A stretch of 64,000 nucleotides of DNA from Oikopleura dioica (GCA_907165135.1 OU015566.1:3164501-3228500); one strand, 5' to 3'. Positions 21,907 through 33,957 are shown, counted from the first letter of the stretch. The notes: generated by a model from the sequence alone, not told the origin. Made by a program: numbers and translations.

Positions 21907-24900
21907 GCTTTTCGTTCTGAAAAATAACGTGAATAGAAGTAGAAGCGCAAGAATAAGATTACGAGAAGCGAAGCACAACTCGAGACCCGACCGCGTAAAT
22001 AATCATTATTGACGTACCAAGACGCCAGCTGAGGTTTCAGTAATGCCATGATGCGCCATGTACTACTCATCGCGATAATTTCTTTAAACCCTGATTGGCC
22101 TCCAAGTCGAATACCGAGTTTTGATTGGATCAAATTTAAGACCAATCAAATGCTCGCATTCGGCCGTTAAGCCAATCAGATTTAAGAAAATAATTTTCGC
22201 AAATTTTATTTTTTCAAAGCTTGATCAATTTTAAGGATTTTACTCCGAAAAAAGGAGAATATCTTTGAGATCCCCTTAATTTCGGAAGCAAAGTTTCTTT
22301 GAAAAATTTCATTCTTTTCCGATTGAAGGAGATATCCTCACTCCACAGAAACATCTTATTTCCAAAAGCTGTGTAATTTGTTGGCTTGATTAAAAAAAGT
22401 AGCATTTCTAGCGTTCGGCTACTGGAATTAGACGCACCGGTAATGCGTTGCCGCCGCGTTAGGCACCCTTGCGAATACCCAGATGCCAAATCAAATAAGC
22501 ATCTCGTACGTAATATCAAGCTCCGTTTTGTCAGCTCGATTTTGGCTTTTTTTAGGAAAGAAATTACTCGCTGATTACATAAATTTCAGTATCTTTGGAT
22601 CTACAAAATCTTTAGCATCTTTAAAAATTCCTAAATTGACGGTAAATCGTGAATGTTGTTTCTTTAACTGACAATTTTCCTTTCTATTTATTAAATTTAG
22701 TAAATCAAATTAATTTCAAGAATATAAAAATAGAGTTTTTTGTTATTTTTATCGACTATTTATTAAATAACTTGATTTTTTCTTTAAAATTGATAAAAAA
22801 AAATACCTTTTTGTATGTTTTTTTGCTCAGGTTGACGTCTCTATCTTTCGATCAAAAAAAGTAAATTATCAATCAAATAAGAAAATTAAAAAGTTGGAGA
22901 GTCGAGATAATTTCTCTTTCGAACTCTTCCGGACTTGAGAAATTTCAACTTCAAGCGCGTTATTTTACAGCGCGTTGCGATGCGCGCCGCGCGCCGCCGT
23001 GAGCTCTCGCGCGCCCTCGGAGGAACTCGGAAAAGCGACGAAGAAGTGAGTTAACGATTGATTTTCTAATGACCATCAATAGCTGTTTACGGTAAAAGAT
23101 GAAAAACAAGAAACTGAAGCTTCTAACATACATTTTTTTGTGTGCCGATTGATGAGTTATCACTATTTTATAACAGTTGAAAAGCAGTTGTGATGATTTA
23201 TGAAATGAAGAACTAGGGATTATCATTTATAATCCCATAATAGTACCTAAATCTTATTTTGTAAAAAGCAGAATTATTGAAGTTTTTTACCAACAAGTCG
23301 ATTTCAGCGGGAAATATAGGGATTTTCTTAGTTCAAAATATCTTTGAGCAAATGATAGTATTCCAGCTTATCTTTTTCTTCAGTTACGTCCAGCTGATTT
23401 TTTTGTTTTCAAGGTTTTCTATTTTAATCTTTTCCTCAAAAAAGACCGTTTTCGACCGTCTTTCTAAGTCTTACCGAAATAGTAAGCGACTTGACATCAT
23501 GAACAGGAGCCTTAATATAGTGACACCCTTATTTTTATGTAATGGGACAAAATTGCATTTCGTGCGAAACAAGGTTCATGAAAATGATCTCTAAAAAGAC
23601 TCGAGAAAACTATTTCTTTCCATAGATTCTAGACTCTTGTCGAACTTGAAATTTTCTCCGGGATAATCTTGGGAAGATATTTTATCGAGAGACTCAGGGG
23701 TAAGTAACACGACAGCTTGGTGGAGCGGCGGTGGCCTCTAGAAATTGCAACGGCGGTTTGACTTGCGCAACCTTTTGGATTTTTTCAAGATGGAAAATCT
23801 ACCGGTTTGGGAATCAGGATGCAGGATGTTTTACGTGTGACTTTGGTTTTGATTTAGACTTACAGTTTTTTTATTTCATTTCGACCATTTTCTTGGAAAT
23901 TTCAATACTTTAGCTCTCTCAAAAGCTGAACGATAATATGAATCTCCTAAAATTGCTCAAGTCTCGTAAAAATATACGGTAAAAACCTGATTGAATTATC
24001 AAAGACGTAGATAATTGGCCCAAACATCTTTTTGAGCCCTTTTCCTGTATATTAAATTGAGCCCTTCACGTTTCTAGCGTCCAAGAAAAAAATTATATTT
24101 GTAACGAACGACGTATTTATGCAGCTCTTTTTGAGCGACTAATTTGATTGAGGAAAAATCAGAATCCATTCTCCCGCATAAGCTTTTTCTAGTGGGTTAG
24201 AAATGTTCTTGTTTGACTCGCAATACAATCAATTCAATTGTTAACAAGTTTTGAGGACCAATTTCAGGAAAATCTGAAATTTTAGCAAAATTGGGACTTT
24301 TTGGTCATTTTTCGTCGAAAAGTTCGATTTTCAAACGCGATTTTGCGGGTGTTAGAGTCGAGATAGACCCCCAAAAAATGAAGCCTTAAAATCGTTTTTC
24401 GACCTGTAGAATCTATTTCCGGGGTCAAATTTGTGAAATTCCGAAAAAAGATTTTTCGAAGATTGTTGACGGGGGGGTCCTTAATAAAGTGACATCCTTA
24501 TTTCATTATATTCAAAGAAAATATAAGGTGGAGAAGATATTTTTTATTTTTTTTTTTTTAATTTTATCATTTTTGTCAGAATTGTCTTCAAAAAATATTT
24601 TTGAAACTCAGTTAGGAAAATCAAGTTTCCCGACATCCTAGATCTGCTTCGTTGAGCATCAATAATTACCCCTTGGAAAAGCTCGTACTAATTCTGTTTT
24701 CTCACGTTTCGCTGTTTATCTCAAAATAATTGAACAATCCAAAAATAAGTTAAATTATTGTCAAAATAAAATGAATTGTAATCCTCTTGTTGTCATATCG
24801 ACAGAGAAAATCCGTTTACTATTCAAAAATTGAATTGACCTGCCAAGTTCTATTAATTGTTTTCAAGCGAAAAAATGGAAAAAGTGGAACACGAGTTAAA

Positions 24901-25152
24901 ATTATTGATTGACGTGGAAAAAAGTGCTGATCAGAAGTCGAACAAGGTGTTTTACCACTAATTTTTTGTGATCAAAATATATTCAAAGAAAACAGATGAG
25001 TTTCAAGAGACAGTATTTTTTCTCGTTGAGATTGTGACTGGCAGACCATATTGACAGTTAGAGTTTTATATACAGTACTTTAGATAAAAAAACGAGAGAG
25101 CACAAAAAGTTTAAAAAATAATTTATTATTTTTCAATAAGTGGCCATTTTTT
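21907..25152. other. Long non-coding interval upstream of the astacin gene
   Basis: No gene with splice support was found. Contents noted: CCAAT/ATTGG-rich sequence 22080-22195; a GC-rich island of CGCGCCGCG type 22960-23010; two similar phrases CCTTAATAtAGTGACACCCT near 23508 and CCTTAATAAAGTGACATCCT near 24478 that suggest a degraded repeat; a poly-T tract near 24541-24560. A 28-codon frame at 24875 (MEKVEHELKLLIDVEKSADQ) is too short to judge. Confidence 0.35.
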
Positions 25153-25304
25153 GGGGAGGTGTCAGGAACCGACAATAAATTTCGACAAATTTTGCGTAGG
25201 CGGCTACTTCGATGCTTATTGGCTGGTTATCTAGGCTTCTGATTGGTTGAAAATTTCCACGCAAAAATTATCGAAATTTTCTTGTCAGCCTCCGACGCCA
25301 TCCC
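25153..25304. mobile_element. MITE, family 1, copy 4
   Basis: Left end GGGGAGGTGTCAGGAACCGA and inverted right end, 152 bp, with imperfect 8-bp flanks CATTTTTT and TATTTTTC. It shares the internal GCGTAGGCGGCTAC and CAATCAGAAGCC blocks with copies 2 and 3. About 30 bp downstream lies AACCCTAACCCTAACCCTAA (25336-25355). Confidence 0.7.
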
Positions 25305-25496
25305 TATTTTTCCCCAGCCAATCAAAAAACAGCTACCCTAACCCTAACCCTAACTTTAAAAAATTAATTCTTCAGTTAATCACCTTACTTAGGAAAATTT
25401 CAACATCTTTATTTCTTTTCAGTATATTTAACATAAATCATTCATCAGAAATTGGGTCTTTTGGGTTGGAGTCAGGATTCTATATTTACATTGTCC

Positions 25497-28400
25497 TCAA
25501 ATATCCACAGCGCTGTTCAACCCTTTTGGCTCAACATAAGTCAGGTCGTCCACCGAATCGCCCCCAGTAATCGTTGGCGGGGAAACGTAGTCTTGCAGGC
25601 CATTGTAAACTTCTTGTTCGAAATTTTCCGCGATGGAGCTTCTCGAAGCGACTTCGTAGATTTGATTGGATTTGACGGATAGAGGGTTGGATTTGGGCTC
25701 GTGGCCGTAGGCGATTTCGAAGTCGGTTGATTCGGGCGTCTGTGGCATTCGAAGCTGAGTTGGCCGCCGTTTACTGATGCTCTAGAAATATTATAATCGA
25801 GTGGATAAATTGACGGAAAATCGCCCAAATTTTGGGCGGGCAAAAATCAGAGCATTTACTGGTAACTGGTAAAAAAGTGATGTCATGTATCACTGCTGTA
25901 AAACAATATTATTGCTTTTATTCTCTAACTAAAAGATATATTTTTAACATTCTCATTTCTGATTCGGACGTCTAGAAAAGTGACTTACATTTTTGTTGAG
26001 TCTTTTGTAATGCTCCCTGAAAAACGTCGAGAGTTCTTTGAAAGAAGGTCGGTTCTGCCGCTCGAATTGCCAGCAGTATAAAAGTGTATCGTACAGTTCA
26101 TCGTCACAGTGATCTGGTTTGTCGAGTCGCCGGCCGCACTGGAGGTATTCCTCAAGCTCTAGAAAAATGAGATGAAAAGAGCTCCTGAGGCGAAAGCCTA
26201 CCTTTCCAATTATTCTGGGGTCCATAAGGAACCAACCCTCTCGTAAAAATCTCCCAAATCAGAATTCCAAACGCCCAAACATCGCTCATTGTCGTAAATT
26301 GCTTATTTTTCAAAACCTCAGGCGCCAGCCACTTGATAGGAAGCTTCGTCATCGTTTGCATACTGTACTGGTCATAATCGCCGTATGCATTTTCCATGTG
26401 TTTTGCAAGGCCAAAGTCGGATATTCGGAGATTAATTTTTGCTGAAAAATAAAAAATTTTTCGTTATCTGATTGGCTGGCAGGCCGAATCGAACGATTTG
26501 ATTGGCTCTAATTGGTACGTACTTCCGTTACTTTCCAAAAGGCAATTTCTCGCAGCTAAGTCTCGATGAATCACATTCTTGGTCGACAAGTAGTCCATTC
26601 CATCCGCTGCATTCATCGCGAATTGCATGCAAAGCTTATAAGTAACAGGGCTTTCAGGAGATCTGATAAATGTCAGAGCATCTCCTCTATCCATCAGCGG
26701 TAGAATTATCTGTTTTATGGCTCGTTTTCGAAATCAAAATACCAAAATTGCTGATTGAAAAAGCCATTTCTCTGGGTTAATCTTCTCGTCTAAACTGACA
26801 CCCTCGCATTTCATAATATTCTCATGCTCGAATCTCGCCATTTCGAATGCCTCTTTGAAAATCTCCTTGAACAAATCCTGGTTCAGCTCTAGCATGCGCT
26901 TGCGGAAGGCCTCCACTTCTCGATAATCTTTTTTTTTGGGTTTCGAGCTTATTTAAAAAATTGCTTATTCATCTAAGATTGAATCAAAAAAAATTTTCTG
27001 CAACCCGTTCCGACATCGTCAGGTGGCGAAATGTCTGCCCGACACGTCTTCACGCAGCATTCTTTTCCGTCGACAATTGCTACTGATACAACTCCGAACT
27101 AGAAGAATTAGTATAAAAATATAGATAAATAGAGGTGAGATTCTTGATGTCCAGAAACCACAATTTGATTTTGAAATTGATCACCTGGTTAAATAAAAGG
27201 CTTAATTTTATTGAGAAAAATTCTTTATAATCATCGACATATCTTCTATCGAATAGGATCCTTAAGTTAACTGACCTTTTTAATATTAGATTTTTACCAT
27301 TTTTACTATACAATATGATTAAAATTTTAATTGATTATCAATTCAAAAACAAAAAAATTTTCCTACCTGGCCTTTTCCGAGAATTCTTTCTGTTCTTTTG
27401 ATCCTTTCATTCGGAATATAAAGCTTTTTGAGACCATTTGCTAGCATTGGATCTTCTTTTTCCACCTTTTGAATGTATTCTTGAAACGCTTTCGTATTGC
27501 TGATCACGAAAGACTGCGGGATTAATCGGTCCATTTCTTTGGAATTTGTTTCTTTTTGCTTCTTATTCTTCCAGAAGAGATATCCGATGACGGCGAGAAG
27601 GACGAAGATGATGGAGAAAACGACGCTGAGGATAATGGCGACCTTGTTTTTCCACGGGTTTCTGATGACTCCGATGATTTTTGACTGATTTCCAAGGCTA
27701 AAAGAAAAGCTTGACTTCGGAAAAACTGGCTGATTGGGTAGATTTGTGCTTAGCCCTCACGTTTAGCTGTTATGATGGACAATAAATGGACCCTTGTGTT
27801 TTTGGATCGATCGATTGTTAGATGTTCAACCAAAACAGAGCTCTATTTACTCTCAGCAGCAAGGAAATCAGCTCTGTTTTACGAACAATGATAATGAGAT
27901 AAAAGTAGAAATGAGAAATGAATAAACAAATCATCAACAATTTGCAATTTGTTGATGTCTTGCGCCAATTAATGATTTATCTTAGAACAAGGGCCAAGGA
28001 GAAATAAGCAATTTTACCTAAAATGCAATTCGGAATATTTCCACTGAAGATAGTGCGCCGCGTCAGATTCGTACATTGCCTCGAATCGGAGGATGTTCAG
28101 ATTATCGACAGTCGTGAAAGCGCTGATATTTCTAGCGCCGTGGAGAACTGGTCCAGAGTAGCTGTCTTGTCCAAGATTATCGGCCATTGTAACTCTTTCG
28201 CCGTGCGCGATGGTGACGTTTTGGTGCTTGTTTTTCTCGTTGAAGAATCCAAGAGAACTGTGCTTGATGAAGTATTTGAGCATATCAAGTCCGTCTTCAA
28301 CATGATGGCCGGGGACTTGGTTCAAATTCAGCTCCAAGTACTTGACTTTTCTTCCCGCTTTGTCGACTCCTTCAAGATCTTTGACCAACGAGAACTCTCT

Positions 28401-29028
28401 TGCGTCTCCTTTCTTTTCATCTTTCGATCCCTCCAGGACGAGTGGATAAAATCTGTTATCGAAAAAATCGTGGAAGACAATTTCATTTGTGATTAGCACT
28501 CCCAAACCATCCAGTTCCAAATTCAAGATTCCGCGCGACCAGTTTTTGTTCACCTCCGGCGTGTTGAAATAAACCCGATTTTCTTTTATATCAATCACTT
28601 CTACTTTCACGGGATCAAGTCTTCTATCGGGATCTTCAAGCAGAAGCTGGTATGTTTGAAAATTTGGAACTCGTGCTTTTTTTCGCGCTTTCTTTCAATT
28701 CTTCGATCAGAGAGCTCAGAGTTTTCGATGATTTTGAAAGACCACCAGGCTGCCATCTTGTCACATGACATCCCATCGTTAGACCACCCTCTCGTGGCCA
28801 GTAATGAACTGTATTTTGACAATCATAAAATGCTGCGGGGCCTAGAGCAGCTTGAGCTTCTGCGGAAAGAGGAGAAGGCGAGGGTTGAATTGATCCAGTT
28901 TGAAAAAATTCTATTAAATTCTGAAAACCTTCTTTTCCATTCTCTAGTTTTTCTTTGGCCTTCTCTCCCCATTTATAGGTCCTATCTGCTTTCGCTCTCA
29001 AAAGAAGAAATAAGAAAAAATAGTTCAT
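25497..29028 (-). CDS. Receptor tyrosine kinase, subfamily unassigned
   Basis: Multi-exon gene starting at ATG 29026-29028 with a signal peptide ([14 protein letters not shown]). The ectodomain, about 300 residues, contains [20 protein letters not shown] and [20 protein letters not shown] and resembles no ectodomain I can name. The membrane helix is [23 protein letters not shown] (about 27600-27660). The kinase has the glycine loop GKGQ|FGVV, the VK lysine (CCVKTCR), [12 protein letters not shown], the P+1 loop [11 protein letters not shown] and [16 protein letters not shown]. The C-terminal tail has several Tyr ([23 protein letters not shown]) suited to phosphorylation. Introns range from 33 nt to ~280 nt. 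The [11 protein letters not shown] phrase recalls the MET/AXL group, but that is weak. Stop TGA at 25497-25499. Confidence 0.85.
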
Positions 29029-29335
29029 CTTTTTTATCTTTTGAAATGCATTTTTCGGATAGCGGGGAAATTTGCACAAGAGTATGATTACTGAGCAAAC
29101 AAGGTGAGCCTGGCTCTCCAAATCATCAATGACACTACAAGTAGTCAAATTGACATGAATTTATTTAATATTTAAAAAATGAAATCGCGAAATAATCAAA
29201 ATAAGGCTTTGTTTGGTAAACCTTAGGGAAATAAGAATGCAAGTTCATAAGTATTCATCAGCTAATTATGGCGACGGGTGATCACCTTCAGCTCCTTCTT
29301 TTTTCTTCAAAGAGAAAACCGAGAATTGAAAAAAA

Positions 29336-29571
29336 ATGAATGTCGGAAAGGTAAGTTCCCTTCTTTTTGCCTCTCAAGCAGTTGTCAATTGTAGCATGGA
29401 AAAATCTATGGCGATCAAGTTTCAATCCACAAAAAGCACTTATGCAAATTTCTGTTTGAAGTCAGTGAGGATAATATGAATATCAATTTTGGGTCCGAGA
29501 TCTGTGAAGAATACACTCCCGTATATAATCAAGAAAAGCCTTTTGAAATCAATGACGATAAAATCGAATGA
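29336..29571 (+). CDS. 63-residue protein whose stop codon overlaps the next start
   Basis: Exon 1 (29336-29350) encodes MNVGK and joins across a 44-nt GT..AG intron to exon 2 (29395-29571), ending NDDKIE. It is charged, with two Cys and no signal peptide. Its TGA (29569-29571) overlaps the ATG (29568-29570) of the following KCNE-like frame as ATGA, so one mRNA could carry both frames. It may be a real small protein, a regulatory upstream ORF, or an alternative 5' part of the next gene. Confidence 0.45.
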
Positions 29572-30128
29572 ATAAATTAAAAAATATTTTTGTTCCCGAA
29601 ATTTTTCAAAAAACTCTTGAAAAGACAACTCAACAATCGTCGGCGCAATCAAAACCGACTCTCAAGAAAACCACGAAAAGTAAGTTACCCCCCCCTTTCC
29701 CCCTCCTCTAAATCTCTTATAGAACTTGGGATCCAGTAGATACGACCCTGGTCATTCTGACCCTTGTTGGTTGGATGCTTCTATTGGTTGTTTGTTTCAA
29801 CAAATTTGTCGACGTCCTGGCTTATCATGCTATTCGAAACGAGTCGCAAATTGACAAAAACTACCGAAAATATCTTCATGCGAGGGTTCAGATTGTCAAG
29901 CCTTCTGAGAGACGCAATGCTTTCGGTAAGATAGTTTTCTTTTAAAAAAGAAAAAAACCTATTTAGTAATTGAAAATAAAGATGCAAGAGACAGACGATC
30001 ATCAGAGTTTCGACGAAGCCAATCAGAAATCGGTATGGTCTCTTGAAAAAACCCATAAAATCAATTGTTCAGGGGATGATTTTGACGATCTGGAATTTAT
30101 GGATTGCCAAGAATTTACTGTTTTCTGA
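29568..30128 (+). CDS. KCNE-like single-pass potassium-channel auxiliary subunit
   Basis: Four exons (29568-29679, 29737-29925, 29967-30032, 30073-30128) give 140 residues. A short N-terminal part (FVPEIFQKTLEKTTQQ) precedes one membrane helix (VILTLVGWMLLLVVCF). The juxtamembrane cytosolic part reads YRKYLHARVQIVKP and FVIENKDA, matching the KCNE pattern in which a KxYxxARV block precedes a short VVEN motif. Length (about 100-170) and topology fit the family. KCNE proteins modulate KCNQ channels in the plasma membrane. The C-terminus is acidic (GDDFDDLEFMDC). The exon 2 acceptor (ATCCAG) is chosen because the nearer one gives a stop. Confidence 0.6.
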
Positions 30129-30273
30129 CTGTTTCAAAACAAAACTGATGTTAATAAAATTCTTTGCAAAAAATTCAAAATATCTCAGACAAGAGAAGAG
30201 AAGTGAGTACATATGTATTTCGGGATATAAGAAACTACAGGAACATTAGCAACAGTATCTGCTGCGAGTCATA

Positions 30274-30469
30274 TCATTTGCATTCAGTCTTATTGCAGCT
30301 CGTTTCGCAAGGAGTGCAGGTTTTTTCGTGCGTCTACAAAGAAAATTGTAAAAAATATTCGTAGAAAAAAAAATGAAAAATTTTTCGAAAAAGTACTCAC
30401 GTGATTCTCTTTCGGAGCACAGCAGTGGTCTTCCTTGTGACAGTGCGTTTTTGGATCGTTTTCAATCAT
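30274..30469 (-). CDS. 42-residue Cys/His-rich, metallothionein-like protein
   Basis: Two exons (30401-30469 and 30274-30333) join across a 67-nt GTGAGT..TTGTAG intron. The product starts MIENDPK and continues with HCHKEDHCC, then HTHEKTCTPCETSC and a terminal NKTECK. Seven Cys and five His occur in about 33 residues, with a CC pair, a C-x2-C and C-x3-C spacing. This suits metal binding, although the classic repeated CxC of metallothioneins is not prominent. Cytosolic location is inferred from the absence of a signal peptide. Confidence 0.55.
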
Positions 30470-30983
30470 TGTCAATTTTTTTGTTCAAAAAAATTTTTCT
30501 TTTTTGACTCTGCTGAATCGACCTTCATTATATACTCTCTTCCCTCTCTGCTGCCCTCAGGAGATTACTCGCCCGCGGCCAGCGCATGTAATTGCATAAC
30601 TGATGCTAAATTGACGGATAATGAGCCGTCCGTAATCCGATCACGCGACTTATTAGCCTTATTACGACGCAGAAAAGGCTGATTATTCAAAAGTTATTGA
30701 AACGAAAAGCATTTTCTCCGCTTCTTATTGCATCAAGCATGCATATTCCACCCGTCAATTATTCAAAAACGCTCAAAAAAGAGCTGCAACTGTACCTCCA
30801 AGGTCAGCCTGACCAAGCCTCGGGGGAAATTTGTTGACCGGTAAATATTCGTTCCAATCAAGTACTAAAATGAGCCATTCAGATCCAAAAATGGGTCGTT
30901 AAATTCATAAAATTCAAAAAAAGTACCGTTTTTTGAGATAAACAGGTCATAAAAATCTGTTTTCCGTGACGCCCGAAAAAACA
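30470..30983. other. Divergent intergenic region
   Basis: 514 bp between divergent starts at 30469 and 30984. GC-rich stretches with CGCCCGCGGCCAGCGCATG lie at 30570-30590. No gene or repeat is seen. Confidence 0.3.
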
Positions 30984-32683
30984 ATGAACCTAACAAAAGA
31001 TACTTCAAAACTAGGGTTAATGAACAGAAGAACGATTCAGAGAAAATGGCTATTTGGAATTCTAGTGGCGCTTTCATTTTTTCTTTTATACAGTATCGCA
31101 GATCTCTTTCAAGGTAAACAATGCGATTTCGGCAGCTTGAAAAATATTTTAAGTTCGAAGATTCTCCATGAGCGAGATTACAGGGAAGAAATCGAAATCA
31201 CCGAAATTTTCACTGCCCCAAAAACCGCTTCGAAAACCTGCCAAAAACCCGTCGAGGACATCATTTTCGTCAAAACCCACAAGACCGGCTCATCAACTCT
31301 CCAGAACATTATCCGAAGATTCGGAATGAAGAATAATTTGCCAATTGCCATGCCTGTTTCTGACGGAAATCGCTTCGAATACCCTTATTTCTTCAAAACA
31401 ACTTTTATTAAAAAACTTCCGTCTGGGCAGAAACCGCGGATTATTGCGAATCATTTACGAGCGTCGAGAGAATTGTACGAAATTTTTCCGGAGGCGAAGA
31501 GGATCACAATCTTAAGGGACATACCGTCGTTGTATGAGGAATAGGATGAATGAGAAGTTATATTATATTATATTATATTATATTATATTATATTATATTA
31601 TATTATATTATATTATATTATATTATATTATATTATATTATATTATATTATATTATATTATATTATATTATATTATATTATATTATATTATATTATATTA
31701 TATTATATTATATTATATTATATTATATTATATTATATTATATTATATTATATTATATTATATTATATTATATTATATTATATTATATTATGAATCATCA
31801 TCCCAAAATAAGAGCTCTTTCGGCTACTTCCGGTCAATAACCACTCCCTACAGAAAAGCTCAATCCTTGGAAGCCTTCTACTCTTCTCCCGAAAGATTCT
31901 GGAACGCAGACGAGCCATATGGAAACAAAGGAAATGATGTTTTCGCGCGAAACCATATGGCCTTCGATCTGGGTAGGGAACGCTCTATTCGAGCAATTTA
32001 CAATTAAGATTTAATTATTCACATTGCAGGCATGCCATGGCTCAGTGAAAACAACGAGGAAAATATTTTGCAAGCGCTTGAGCAAACATTTGATTTGGTC
32101 TTGCTGACAGATTATTTCAAAGAAAGCATGGTCCTTCTCAAGAAAGAACTTTGCTGGGAGTGGGAGGATGTCCTATTTTTCGTCACAAACGAACGATCAG
32201 AAAAGCAGAAACTCTCACCGGAGCTAGAATCGAAAATGAGAAGCTGGAATCATTTGGACAACGCGATCTATGAACATTTCAGCAAAGTTTTCTGGCAGAA
32301 AATTGACGACTATGAAGGATTTGGAGAAGATTTGAAGATTTTGGAGGAAAAACTTGATGAAGTTAAAAAGACTTGTTTGGAGAAAGAATTTATTTGTGAG
32401 GAAAATGACCTTCAGTGTCAGTTTTCTTACGATCAAGTCAAGATCAAAAATTATCAGGTACGATTAAAGTGGCTCAATTAAGGGTGTCCCCATACAAATT
32501 TATGCTTTTGAATCGATCAACTTCTTTACATATTTTTTTTTCATCTATAAAATTCAGTTGTCGAAAGAAGGCGAAAAACTGGAGCTTTGTCGACTTATGG
32601 TCATGCCAGAACTTGAAATGTCAATAAAGATCTTCGAGTCCCAGTGGACCGGCTGGTACGATCTTTATGACGGCCAGGTTTGA
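30984..32683 (+). CDS. Galactose-3-O-sulfotransferase family enzyme (Golgi type II membrane protein)
   Basis: Four exons (30984-31538, 31813-31972, 32030-32457, 32558-32683) total exactly 423 codons, near the usual Gal3ST length of about 420. A type II anchor (WLFGILVALSFFLLYSIADL) comes first. The 5'-phosphosulfate-binding motif FVKTHKTGSSTLQNII lies at about residue 95. ITILRD stands at the position of the family's RDPV motif that binds the 3'-phosphate. Later blocks SLEAFYSSPERFW and NHMAFDLG are also typical. Intron 1 must use GA..AG borders (31539-31812) and contains a long TTATA repeat. The enzyme transfers sulfate from PAPS to the 3-OH of galactose on glycans or glycolipids; the substrate is not predictable here. 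Confidence 0.85.
31557..31791. repeat. (TTATA)n pentanucleotide microsatellite inside the Gal3ST intron
   Basis: About 47 uninterrupted copies of the 5-bp unit. On the plus strand the unit has no stop codon in any frame (Leu-Tyr-Tyr-Ile-Ile repeats), so long spurious frames appear. Confidence 0.95.
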
Positions 32684-32836
32684 AATATTCATCGTCTGCA
32701 CTCACTTTTTCTCACTGAGCATCAATCATTCATCAGTTCTTTATTGTAGAAATATATTTGTACAGGCGGTAAATAAACAATTTAAAAATATACCATATCG
32801 TCAAGTTGAAGGTTGTTCGTTAAATGTTAATTTATT

Positions 32837-33600
32837 TCAAAATGCAGTTAGTACAGGAAAAGAATTGACACCTTTATAAAGCTTTTGCTTTCCACCGAAA
32901 GAAATCGGAATTTCTGTGAATTTTACGCTGTCCTCGAATTCATAAAGCTGAAAAAGCATAAATTATCAATCGTCCACATTCGAAAATAACCCTTATGTAC
33001 TCAACGCTGAGATTTTTCGCCAGATCTAGATTCAATTGGCTAATTTTCCCAAAAGAATCCACAACTTCAAACGAGTACTCATTTCTCTGGTTCGCGTAGA
33101 TTCCATCCAGAGCGATTGGCTCGCCTTTTTCTCTCTAGAAATTTTATCGATCGGAAAATTTTAGAGTTCTTGCCTTTTTGAGATGTTTCTCATTCGTAAG
33201 AAAGAACTCGAGTCGGTCGTTATCTTCATTCAAAATAACAAGAGTGGCTTGAGTGACGGAGTTGCTGAAGAATTTTTTCGCTGTCTTGATTTCAAATCTG
33301 TAAATTGTCGAAGGAATTTTGTTGGAGTCGGAGCTCGCTCGTGTTATTTCTTCGTGATTGTTGATGACGACATCTTTTTGAGATCAAGAAAAGCTGATTT
33401 TTTTTCAAAAAAGAAATAATTTTATTGATGATCATTCCTGAATGATATCTTCCTTCTTCCTCTACTGGTATCTCAGGAGCAAGAGGTAATGGTTCAACTT
33501 TCGAGTCTTCTTTGTAAATGACAGTATTTTCATTCTCCTTCCTTTCGACATTTTCGTAAAGATGAATTGACGAAGACCATCTGCTGCCACCAAGAGGCAC
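32837..33600 (-). CDS. PLAT/LH2-like domain protein, 5' end unresolved
   Basis: Exons read: a linker (WSSSIHLYENVERKENEN, PLPLAPEIPVEEEG); then a domain starting STIYRFEIKTAKKFFSNSV with TQATLVILNEDNDRLEFFL; then, after a GC..AG intron, ALDGIYANQRNEYSFEVVD and GKISQLNLDLAKN. The strand order (Y.F.IKT..., TQA.LVI..E, YSFEV...GKI..L.L) matches the PLAT beta-sandwich found in lipoxygenases and polycystins. No ATG is found at the 5' end; an acceptor AAAAAG lies just before the first visible codon. The 3' end has two options: a canonical intron leading to TAA 32923-32925, or a non-canonical one leading to TGA 32837-32839. Confidence 0.5.
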
Positions 33601-33669
33601 TTTTTCCTATTCCGGTTTTTCTGACGCAAAAATTTCTGACCGAAAAAAGACAGAGGAAAAACCCGGGGG

Positions 33670-33957
33670 CGCTCGGTTAGAATACCAAAAATATTGGGTA
33701 TTTGAATACCAAAAATTGATATTTGAATACCAAAATTGGTATTTGAATACCAATTTTTTCTAGCGGAAACAATTTTTTTCCCTGAAAAATATGTAAATCA
33801 CCTCTAGAGCTTCCTAAAAAACAGGCCCGGAACGCACACTCAAATTTTTTGGCGGGCGAAATTAGTATTCTTTGGCGAATTTGGTATTTGAATACCAAAA
33901 TTGGTATTTGAATACCAAAATTGGTATTTGAATACCAATTGGTATTCTAACCGAGCG
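33670..33957. mobile_element. Inverted-repeat element of GAATACCAAAATTGGTATT units
   Basis: The ends CGCTCGGTTAGAATACCAA and the exact inverse bound 288 bp. The interior has repeated self-complementary TTTGAATACCAAAATTGGTA blocks on both sides of a unique core. No coding capacity. No target duplication was clear. Confidence 0.65.

Noticed and set aside
31534-32007. Long open frames made of Leu-Tyr-Tyr-Ile-Ile repeats
   Set aside because: They are the stop-free translation of the TTATA microsatellite in an intron; flanking Gal3ST exons are in a consistent frame without it.
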